Below, piece after piece: positions 53,196-60,712 of a stretch of 64,000 nucleotides of DNA (the first letter of the stretch is position 1; each line of letters opens with the position of its first letter). The notes beneath the pieces are model-generated. The model saw nothing but the letters and a program-made list of their open reading frames with translations. It was not told the origin of the DNA and did not search any database. Origin of the DNA: Bog-473 sp963754445. Its GTDB lineage: Bacteria > Actinomycetota > Acidimicrobiia > Acidimicrobiales > RAAP-2. The stretch is taken from NCBI GenBank assembly GCA_963754445.1, contig CAVWFT010000002.1, forward strand, positions 310,001 to 374,000, in the 5' to 3' direction. The translations under genes were made by a program, and so were the position numbers.

Positions 53196-55798
53196 AGTTC
53201 ACCCTTCTGCCGTATCAGGCCCAAGGAGTCGATGATGTTCTCGTCAACCTCAAACGGGCTCGAGAGAATTACAAGAATCACGAAAAGCATGAGATCTCGT
53301 CTTTTTCGCTGACCGCTACGACCGGCGCCGGAAAGACCGTCATGGCGGCCGCCGTGATCGAAGCGCTCTTCTGGGGAAACGAGTCTTTCGACTTCAAACC
53401 TGATCCTGGAGCCGTCGTGCTCTGGTTCTCCGACGACCCCAACCTGAATGAGCAGACCCGCACACGTCTGATGCAGGCGTCCGAGAATTTCACGTACGCC
53501 AACCTTGTCCGCATTGAACCACCGTTTGCGAAGCCGCGCCTCGACCCGGGAAAGGTGTACTTCCTCAACACACAGAAACTGAGCGCAAAGTCGCTGCTCG
53601 TGCGTGGTCACGTAGAAAGTGATGCAGAACGCGCCGGTCAGACAACGTTCTCCACGCCGGACATGCAGGGATGGACAATCTGGCAAACAATCGCAAACAC
53701 AATTAACGCTGAAGATCTGACCCTGTACCTTGTGTTGGACGAGGCGCATCGCGGATTCAACACCAAGGCGACGTCGGACAGACCAACGATCGTGCGTCGC
53801 CTCGTGAACGGCACTCCAGCGAGGCCCCCTATTCCAGTCGTACTGGGTATCTCAGCGACCATCGAACACTTCGAGATCGCGATGCAGGAGGCGGAGGCAA
53901 CGCGTAACCGACGCGCGCTCCCGTCCGTGCTGGTCCATCCCTGGCTGGTCCAAGAGTCGGGTCTGGTCAAAGACGCTCTCATCCTCGACATCCCCAACGA
54001 GGCCGGCACTTTCGACTCAGTACTTGTGCGACGCGCCGCACGGAAACTCAAGGACTCGACTGAGCGCTGGAGCACGTACACGGAATCTCAGGGACTCCTT
54101 GAGAGCGTCCAACCACTACTCATTCTCCAAACTCCAAACACGCCGGATCCGGACGACGTAGGCGTCGCCCTCGATGCGATATTCGACGAATATCCCGATC
54201 TGCGTGCTGATCAAGTCCGGCACGTTCTCGGCGATCACGCGGTTCAGAAGTTCGGAGCTTGGCAAGTTCCCTGGATCGAGCCACAGCGTGTCCAGGAAGA
54301 GAGCAATGTACGCATTCTTGTGGCAAAGGATGCGATTTCTACCGGCTGGGACTGCCCGCGTGCAGAAGTGTTGGTTTCCTTTCGTCCAGCAAGGGATAAC
54401 ACTCATATCACCCAACTCCTCGGCCGTATGGTCCGCAGCCCGCTGGCGCGCCGCATTCCGGGTGACGAAAGACTGAATGCAGTCGACTGCATCCTTCCTT
54501 TCTTCGACCGCACGACTGCGGTGAAGATAGTCAGATTTCTCACAGGCGAAACCGATGAAATTCCGGGGGCGGCCAAAAAAGTCGTACTCGACGCCAAAGA
54601 GCTCGTTCCAAACCCAAGCATTTCCGACGAGGTATGGAATCTGTGGGAGGGACTTCCTAGTCAAACGTGGCCCCAACGAGGCGCTCGACCCATCAAGCGC
54701 CTCGTTGCGCTCGCTCAGGCGTTATCGGCGGACGCGGTGCGACCGGGAGCGTTGAAAGAGGTCGAGGATTACATGCACCGACGCCTTGATGGGTTCGCGA
54801 CGATCTACGAGACTGAGCTCGAGGCTGCAGTTCAAGACGTCTGGGACGTACATATCAAGGAAATTACCGGGCGCTTCGGTGGGAGTGGGCTCTCCTACAG
54901 AGAGTTCGTCGAACGAGCGGACGACCGCGCTATCCGTGCTGGCTTCGAGGTTGCTAAGAAGGCTTTCGGAGCCGACATTGCTCAGTCATATGTCAATCAC
55001 GTCGCGATCAACGATGACGATGACGATCTCAGGGAGGCCTACGTCCGGGCCTCTGCGTTGGCCGCGATCAAGGTCGTTCGAGAGAAGATTGATCGAGAGG
55101 CCGTCGAGCTCACCGACAATCTGTTTGCCGAACACCGGGTCGCGATCAAGGATCTGCCCGACATCCGCCAACAAGCCTTCGACGATATCCGAGCTATGGC
55201 AATCGTCCCGCAGATGGGCACTTTGCGCCGCCCACGCACTCGCATAGAAGGGTTCTCCATTGAGGAAGGTGATGAGATCGTCCCAGCACCGGTCTCCCAA
55301 TGGCATCTGATGTCAGATGGGGAAGGAAACTTCCCGCTCTCTTCGCTGAACAGCTGGGAGCAGATAATCGCCAGGGCGGAGGTCGCGCGTCCCAACATTC
55401 GCGGTTGGTACCGAAACCCCTCTCGCCCTGCTGTCGACTCGCTCGGTATTGCTTACCGCGACGACAATGGCAATTGGCACTCCATGCATCCCGACTTCGT
55501 GTTCTTCCACGAGGTCGAAGGCGAGGTCGTGGCGTCGCTTGTGGACCCACATGGGCATCACCTGGATGACGCAGAGATCAAATTGAAGGCCCTCGCAAGC
55601 TTCGCTGCGACTTACGGGGAATTTTTTCATCGCATCGAGGCACTGGCCGAGGTCGACGGACACATGAAGGTTATCGATATGCAAATCGCCCTTGTGCGCG
55701 ACACTGTCCTGGCCAGTGCGGAAACCGCTATTCAGATGTACCGCTCGAGTATCGCTTTCAATTTCGACACGAACCCCAACCAAGGGCAGCTGCTCTAA
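53192..55798 (+). CDS. Type III restriction-like DEAD/DEAH helicase subunit
   Basis: 868 residues. Helicase motifs: TTGAGKT (Walker A, residues 44-50), LVLDEAHRGFN (motif II near 181), and QLLGRMVRSPLARR (motif VI near 408). At the C-terminus HPDFVFFHE (766) is followed by VDPHGHHL (783) where type III Res proteins have E-x-K, so the nuclease site looks altered. It may still cleave, or may only translocate. The GTG start overlaps the Mod stop by 4 bp. Confidence 0.85.
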   Translation: MKFTLLPYQAQGVDDVLVNLKRARENYKNHEKHEISSFSLTATTGAGKTVMAAAVIEALFWGNESFDFKPDPGAVVLWFSDDPNLNEQTRTRLMQASENFTYANLVRIEPPFAKPRLDPGKVYFLNTQKLSAKSLLVRGHVESDAERAGQTTFSTPDMQGWTIWQTIANTINAEDLTLYLVLDEAHRGFNTKATSDRPTIVRRLVNGTPARPPIPVVLGISATIEHFEIAMQEAEATRNRRALPSVLVHPWLVQESGLVKDALILDIPNEAGTFDSVLVRRAARKLKDSTERWSTYTESQGLLESVQPLLILQTPNTPDPDDVGVALDAIFDEYPDLRADQVRHVLGDHAVQKFGAWQVPWIEPQRVQEESNVRILVAKDAISTGWDCPRAEVLVSFRPARDNTHITQLLGRMVRSPLARRIPGDERLNAVDCILPFFDRTTAVKIVRFLTGETDEIPGAAKKVVLDAKELVPNPSISDEVWNLWEGLPSQTWPQRGARPIKRLVALAQALSADAVRPGALKEVEDYMHRRLDGFATIYETELEAAVQDVWDVHIKEITGRFGGSGLSYREFVERADDRAIRAGFEVAKKAFGADIAQSYVNHVAINDDDDDLREAYVRASALAAIKVVREKIDREAVELTDNLFAEHRVAIKDLPDIRQQAFDDIRAMAIVPQMGTLRRPRTRIEGFSIEEGDEIVPAPVSQWHLMSDGEGNFPLSSLNSWEQIIARAEVARPNIRGWYRNPSRPAVDSLGIAYRDDNGNWHSMHPDFVFFHEVEGEVVASLVDPHGHHLDDAEIKLKALASFAATYGEFFHRIEALAEVDGHMKVIDMQIALVRDTVLASAETAIQMYRSSIAFNFDTNPNQGQLL

Positions 55799-55813
55799 CG
55801 GTCGCCCGAGACG

Positions 55814-56704
55814 TCAAAGTCCCCTGGTGATCTTCACCCAAAGGAACTCATCGATGATCTTGGCTGGGGTGGAATTCGGACGCTTCAACCTGTCGGGCAA
55901 CTGCTCGACTTCTACCCCTAACCGCGACGCCAACGCACCAAGTGCGTCCGAAGTCCAAGCGACGAAGTCGGCATATGCCGACCCATCACCTTCGGTAAAA
56001 CCGAAAGCCAATCGGATGGGTTCATCCCATGGAAGGCATGCCTGTGGCCGTATCACGAAGAGGGTTTTTGCAGCTGCTGTGGGTCCAAAGAGAACGTCCA
56101 CCTCCCGGTTGCGTAGGGACCGCGCCGCTGCCTTGCACATGCGGAGATCCTCATACGCCAACTCGATGGTGCTGAGCTCTTTCATACTCAAGTGGGTGCT
56201 CATCACCGATTCCCCTGGAAGTGCCGATCTCCATTTCGCCCACCACCGACTCAGCTCATTGGATGTTTTGGCCGTGTCTGACCTCCGAAGATGTCGGCAG
56301 CCCCACCCCCGAAGCCACTCGATCACGGCGACTCTGTGGGCGTCGATGGACAAATCAAGGGCCTGGCCCCCGGTCGCCGAGAAGAGGCGGTTCAGCGCTG
56401 CGTCGTACGAGGTGACGGCGGCGTAGTCCGCAAGAGTACGAACGATCTGGTCAGCGTCAAGATCTCGAGCCAGCTCATTGAGAAGAGTCTTGCCAGACAT
56501 CTTTGTGTCGACGATGGACTTTGTCGACGCTGAGTTCGGTCCGATGGGGCTGTACTCACCACGAAGCCACCGGACAAAGGTGTCCGATCGACCAACGTAC
56601 GTGTTAACGGTGTTTTCGCTCAATCCGGCGGCTCGTAATTCCGCCTCGAACGTCCTTAACTCTTTCAGGAGATCGTTCCCTGACCAGCTCTGATCCTGCA
56701 TCAT
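55814..56704 (-). CDS. Hypothetical protein with a recombinase-like SAM N-terminal domain
   Basis: 296 residues from ATG 56704, preceded by GGAGCAGGG. The first 50 residues read ELRAAGLSENTVNTYVGRSD and FVRWLRGEY, like the core-binding domain of tyrosine recombinases. The rest (VTSYDAALNRLFSATGG, then ELSRWWAKWRS, then CLPWDEPIRLAFGF) lacks R-H-x-x-R-Y residues, so it is not a recombinase. It follows the GmrSD gene on the same strand and may be its accessory protein. Confidence 0.65.
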   Translation of the reverse strand: MMQDQSWSGNDLLKELRTFEAELRAAGLSENTVNTYVGRSDTFVRWLRGEYSPIGPNSASTKSIVDTKMSGKTLLNELARDLDADQIVRTLADYAAVTSYDAALNRLFSATGGQALDLSIDAHRVAVIEWLRGWGCRHLRRSDTAKTSNELSRWWAKWRSALPGESVMSTHLSMKELSTIELAYEDLRMCKAAARSLRNREVDVLFGPTAAAKTLFVIRPQACLPWDEPIRLAFGFTEGDGSAYADFVAWTSDALGALASRLGVEVEQLPDRLKRPNSTPAKIIDEFLWVKITRGL

Positions 56705-56810
56705 GGCACCCTGCTCCACCCCAACTAGTTTTCCATATTTGCATCGGCTAGCGGCGCTTAACCATTGCGGCGATCGATCCTCAACACGGCAAACGCTAAC
56801 TGCGCTTGCG

Positions 56811-58997
56811 TCAGAGCGATTGATCGTCATCCGGATCGTCATCCTCGATGCCCTCGACCTCTTCAGCCATTCCTTCGGCGTAAATGCCCCTCAGCTGTCG
56901 TAGCGAAGACGATGGCGCTTTGTCCTCGACGAGGAAGTACCACCACCCGTTTGTGGGGCTATGGGTGATGGCAACGGCAGCAGCAGAAGGAGAATCGTAG
57001 ATAGCTCCTGCGACATCGAGGCTGCCATCTGAGAGCACGGTGGCGACGAGTTCGAGCGGATTCCGAGATCTTGGGTAAAGCTTCTGGCCAGCCTCCAGGA
57101 ACCCCGCATTCATGAGATCCGCCAGATCGACTTGTCGCTTAATCCGGGCAGCCTGAGCGGATCCAGACCGATGCCCTTCGGGTGCGGGCCAGATTGTGAT
57201 TATCGTCTCGGTGAGTTGCTCGGTGCGGGCAGCGATTTTTGTCTCCGACCAATCGTCCTGAGCCAGATCCAAGAGCTCTCGATTCAGATGGAGCACATCG
57301 TGCTTTTGCAGGCCTTCGAGCTTTGAGTTCGGACCAATCCAGGGTCCATTAGAGACCTTGGAGTTGAGCTTCCCTGTGAGCAGCGTCAAGTTGCCGAAGG
57401 TATGGATAAGCCGATCACGCTCTTCGGCCTCGACGGAACCTGATGCGCCAGGCCAGTTTTGCGACCACTTGCGCGGCATGACATGTTCGACTGCGAGTTT
57501 GCCTCGAGGCACTCGCTCACCGCCAAAGGACGTCGCATTCCCTATCCATCCTCGCTTGAAGTCCTCGACCGCTTCAAGCACCATCCGCACTCGACCGCCG
57601 CGCAGCCGACGATAGGCAAGCAGGGATTCTGTTTCTCTTCGGATCTCGCCGTCGTCGGGCCAGTACCGGGCGTCTCCTGATTGATTTGCTAGAAAGTTTT
57701 CGACCACGTCTCCGGAGCGATCCCTGTCGCCCTTTCGTATCTGAACGATGAGCTCGGCGATCACTTGTGTATACGACTTTGTCGTCGCCCGCACCAGCAT
57801 GCGGCGAACCATCCAGCTCTCCACGACGGATAGAGCCTTGTCGAGCTGATCAACCGCGATTGCAGGCTCGTCTGGATCTAGGAGGCAAAGCAGAAACGGT
57901 TTGACGACTTCGCTTTCGAGCACACTGGTCCGATAGACGAATAGTTCCGTGCGAGTGAGTCCCTCAGTTGCAGACGCGGCGCGCTCAATAATGGTGCGGT
58001 AGAGAACGGCGGCTCGGTGCACTTGGTTTACAAGTTCCAGCATCCCAATTCCGGAATCAAAGTCTGCGTAGGACTTGAACCGCGAGAAGACCTCTCGGGC
58101 AACAATCTCCTCGCCCGTCTTGGCAATCAGCCATTGATTGAGGAAAACAGCGGAGCGTGAGTACCGAATCCGGCCGGCTTGAATCTCTGTTTCCCAGAAC
58201 CCGGTCTCAAAGTCTTTCCACTGACTCTCGTACACCTCCTCAACATCGACGGCGCTTTCGACCAATCTCTGGAAGATGAAGTTTTTGATGAGATCGGCCG
58301 CAGTGAGCTGAGCTCCCCGCGCGTTGAGAGTCTCGAAGATTTCTTGCGCGTTCTCCTCGGCCGCGAGTTCGATTATTACGAGCTGGATCAACTCGCGAAC
58401 GGTCTTTTCGAGCACTTCAGCTCTCGTCGTGGCATCCTCTGTTCCGTTTTCGACCAGCCACGATCGAGCCGCCTCGGCAAAGTAACAATGAGCCTGCACT
58501 AGGCGAGCATCCGGATCAGGAAGATCCGAATAGTCAACGGGAGGTTCGGCGCGCATGACCGCATTGAATGCGGGACGGTCTCGATTGGTTGGCCAAACCT
58601 TGAAGCGATCCTCCGGCTTCTCCCAGAAGGGTTCTTGGTTCACAATCAATGTCTCGAGCCGAGAAGCGGCTTGTGCGGCGCCGACAGATACGAATTCTGC
58701 GTGAAGGGCGTCAAGAAGTAGCTGCAGTGTCGTTAACCGCTGCTGTCCATCAATGATCACGCGCTCTTGGAGTGAGCCGATCTTGTTTTGGACCTGTTGC
58801 AAAACAACCGCACCGAGAAAGTGGGGCTGATGTAGGGACTCTGCATCCAATAGGCGGCCAGCGACTCTCGTAACATCATTCCAAAGCGGCTCCCATTGCT
58901 GTTCCCTGTTCCAAATGTACGGCCGCTGAAACAATGGGACGATCAGCCGTTGCGGCTGCATGAAGATGAGCTGCGGAGTTCGGACCTGAGTATCCAT
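56811..58997 (-). CDS. GmrSD-type DUF262/DUF1524 restriction enzyme
   Basis: 728 residues. The DUF262 domain carries PLFQRPYIWNREQQW near 20 and VIIDGQQRLTTLQLLLDAL near 78-96. The DUF1524 HNH-like nuclease has LAVEHVMPRKW near 500 and FGNLTLLTGKLNSKVSNG after it, both hallmarks. GmrSD enzymes are type IV systems that cut DNA carrying modified (for example glucosylated) cytosine and use NTP in the DUF262 part. This is the single-chain fused form with about 130 extra C-terminal residues. It is convergent with the Mod/Res unit. Confidence 0.87.
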   Translation of the reverse strand: MDTQVRTPQLIFMQPQRLIVPLFQRPYIWNREQQWEPLWNDVTRVAGRLLDAESLHQPHFLGAVVLQQVQNKIGSLQERVIIDGQQRLTTLQLLLDALHAEFVSVGAAQAASRLETLIVNQEPFWEKPEDRFKVWPTNRDRPAFNAVMRAEPPVDYSDLPDPDARLVQAHCYFAEAARSWLVENGTEDATTRAEVLEKTVRELIQLVIIELAAEENAQEIFETLNARGAQLTAADLIKNFIFQRLVESAVDVEEVYESQWKDFETGFWETEIQAGRIRYSRSAVFLNQWLIAKTGEEIVAREVFSRFKSYADFDSGIGMLELVNQVHRAAVLYRTIIERAASATEGLTRTELFVYRTSVLESEVVKPFLLCLLDPDEPAIAVDQLDKALSVVESWMVRRMLVRATTKSYTQVIAELIVQIRKGDRDRSGDVVENFLANQSGDARYWPDDGEIRRETESLLAYRRLRGGRVRMVLEAVEDFKRGWIGNATSFGGERVPRGKLAVEHVMPRKWSQNWPGASGSVEAEERDRLIHTFGNLTLLTGKLNSKVSNGPWIGPNSKLEGLQKHDVLHLNRELLDLAQDDWSETKIAARTEQLTETIITIWPAPEGHRSGSAQAARIKRQVDLADLMNAGFLEAGQKLYPRSRNPLELVATVLSDGSLDVAGAIYDSPSAAAVAITHSPTNGWWYFLVEDKAPSSSLRQLRGIYAEGMAEEVEGIEDDDPDDDQSL

Positions 58998-59194
58998 CTT
59001 TGGTCTCCTGGTGACATCGTCGGCCGTTTGTTCGAGCTGCAGCTTCGATTCTTCAGCAGATCGTTACAACTGGCTACGTAACCTAGGTCGATGGGCCGCA
59101 ATAGCGCTCGGGGCGCCCAGCGACGACCCCACGGTGTTTCAGATATGGTCCGCGTTTGACAGGTAATTCTTGTGGCTACGGGGTTTTCGTTCCG

Positions 59195-60403
59195 TCACGA
59201 AGCTGGCTGGTCGCTGTGTTTCCCGAAAAGAGCCTCCCCAATCTTTTCCGCGGCCTCGCGCTGCATGGTGGGAGTCACATGGCTGTAAAGGTTCATGAAT
59301 AGCGACGGATCTGAGTGGCCGAGTCGCTCAGCCGCCACCTTTGGCGGAATGCCACTGGCGAGCATCAGCGTGGCACTGGTGTGGCGGAGGCCGTGCGCGG
59401 TGATCCGAGGCAACCCAAGCTCGGAGCTATAGACGGCCAGCAGGCGAGAGAGGTTCATCGGATGGTACTGGCCACCGTCCGGCCTGGTGAAGACAAGGTC
59501 GGATTCCGTCCATCGCGGCGCTGCCAACCGTTCAGTGGTCTGCACCTTCTTCTGTTTGCGCAAAACTTCGACAAGCCAGTCGTCGAGTTCGACCGTACGA
59601 ACAGCAGTCTTGCTCTTTCCGACAGATGGCAGCAGGTCGTACCCAAGTGTTGAGACGAAGTCCACAATCCGTACGTGTCGACGCTCAAGGTCGATGCTCG
59701 ACCAGCGCAACGAGACCAGCTCTCCGATGCGCAGACCAGAACCCATGAGAAAGGCCCACACTGTCCAGGTGCGGTCGCCTTCCGTTAGAGCAAGAAACTC
59801 GCGCGCTTGCTCAGGAGACCAGTACTTGGGGATCGAGCGTCGTGGCCTAGGACGTGGAGTCAGAAGCATCGGATTGGAGGAGACGAGTCCGTTCGCCGTT
59901 GCCAACTTGAACGCTCCGGCCAATGGGGCCCGCGCAAGACGAATCGTGTTGGGGGAAAGCGCCTTACCGGGCAGCAACTTGCCATCCTTGCCCTGTGTGC
60001 GCTTAGTTCCGCCCTCCTCCGTGAGCTTGCGCTGCCACGCCAGGATCACGTCGGGCGTGACATCCCGCACCAGTCGTTCGCCGAGATGAGGCCGAACGTA
60101 GTCCTGCGCGTAGCGCCGATAGTCCCAGCGCGTCTTGACTGCCAGGGCCTCATCTGCGTCTAAGCCATCAAGATAGAGATCGAGGAGCTGGTTGACCGTC
60201 GTCCCTCTTCCTCCGGGGAGGAGTTCACCGCGGTCGACCTTGCCCACGAGCTCCCGGCGGGCCTTCGCCGCGTCGGCCGCACTACTGAATCCTCGCTTAG
60301 TTGCCTGTTGCCGCCGACCCGTGACGGGATCACATCCGACGTCGTACTTGATGTACCAACGGCCGGAACCGGCCGAGTAGACACCCGGTGACTTCTTGGG
60401 CAT
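59195..60403 (-). CDS. int: Tyrosine integrase of the element
   Basis: 402 residues. Arm-binding domain at the N-terminus (SGRWYIKYDVGCDPVTGRR), SAM-like domain, then the catalytic residues: GSGLRIGELVSLRW (Arg near 222), HGLRHTSATLML (H-x-x-R near 334), LGHSDPSLFMNLYSHV (His and nucleophile Tyr near 370). All are intact. ATG 60403 has GGAGG at 8 bp; GTG 60418 would place the site inside the gene. A TGTTCTCA box overlaps the start codon, suggesting self-regulation. It lies at the right end next to the tRNA, as expected for a functional integrase. Confidence 0.9.
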   Translation of the reverse strand: MPKKSPGVYSAGSGRWYIKYDVGCDPVTGRRQQATKRGFSSAADAAKARRELVGKVDRGELLPGGRGTTVNQLLDLYLDGLDADEALAVKTRWDYRRYAQDYVRPHLGERLVRDVTPDVILAWQRKLTEEGGTKRTQGKDGKLLPGKALSPNTIRLARAPLAGAFKLATANGLVSSNPMLLTPRPRPRRSIPKYWSPEQAREFLALTEGDRTWTVWAFLMGSGLRIGELVSLRWSSIDLERRHVRIVDFVSTLGYDLLPSVGKSKTAVRTVELDDWLVEVLRKQKKVQTTERLAAPRWTESDLVFTRPDGGQYHPMNLSRLLAVYSSELGLPRITAHGLRHTSATLMLASGIPPKVAAERLGHSDPSLFMNLYSHVTPTMQREAAEKIGEALFGKHSDQPAS

Positions 60404-60439
60404 GAGAACAACCTCCACGGTGTGTTCTCAGAATGTTCT
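60403..60439. promoter_or_regulatory. Right arm-type integrase sites (TGTTCTCA), overlapping the integrase start
   Basis: Inverted TGAGAACA at 60403-60410 overlaps the integrase start; direct TGTTCTCA copies at 60421-60428 and 60432-60439 have the same 11-bp spacing as on the left side. Confidence 0.65.
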
Positions 60440-60500
60440 CATCAGGCGGAATACAGATCAACAGCCCGAGCAGAATATGCCTCCTGAACTGGTCTTATGT

Positions 60501-60577
60501 GGCGCGCTCGGAGGGATTCGAACCCCCAACCTTCTGATCCGTAGTCAGATGCTCTAGTCCGTTGAGCTACGAGCGCT
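60501..60577 (-). tRNA. tRNA-Arg, anticodon ACG
   Basis: The minus strand folds as a complete tRNA of 77 bases including encoded CCA (74 without). The acceptor stem is GCGCTCG with CGAGCGC, the anticodon stem TCTGA/TCAGA encloses CTACGGA with anticodon ACG (for CGU), and the T arm contains GGTTCGAAT. It is the right boundary of the element. Confidence 0.95.
60503..60546. repeat. attR: 44-bp core repeat in the tRNA gene
   Basis: Identical to 36529-36572. It covers the tRNA from the anticodon loop to the first base of CCA. Confidence 0.92.
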
Positions 60578-60712
60578 GGGTGAAAGAGTTAGTCTAACGG
60601 ACCGCAGCGAGCTGCTCCGAGCGGGCAAAACAGCTGGTCCTCGCTTCATTTGCTGTCTGGGCGTCGGACAGACCGGACCTACACGCTCCAGCTTTGGCCG
60701 GAGCCGCCCAAG

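Larger units (their letters stand above)
36529..60546. mobile_element. 24-kb integrative element in tRNA-Arg(ACG)
   Basis: The element is bounded by 44-bp direct repeats derived from the tRNA 3' part, with the integrase 84 bp inside the right repeat. It contains an excisionase-like gene, Prim-Pol and DUF3631 replication-type genes, a second integrase, and a defence-like gene set. Interior DNA is visibly lower in GC than the flanks. No FtsK/TraB, relaxase, terminase or capsid gene was recognised, so it may depend on a helper or be a satellite or defective actinobacterial ICE. Confidence 0.9.

Noticed and set aside
36529..60546. CRISPR array, BREX, DISARM or Dnd/Ssp system in the element
   Set aside because: No spaced palindromic repeats were seen, and the signature genes (Cas proteins, PglZ/BrxC, DUF1998 with PLD, DndB-E) were not recognised. 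Only Mod/Res-like, GmrSD-like, UvrD/AddB-like and HD-GHKL proteins are present.
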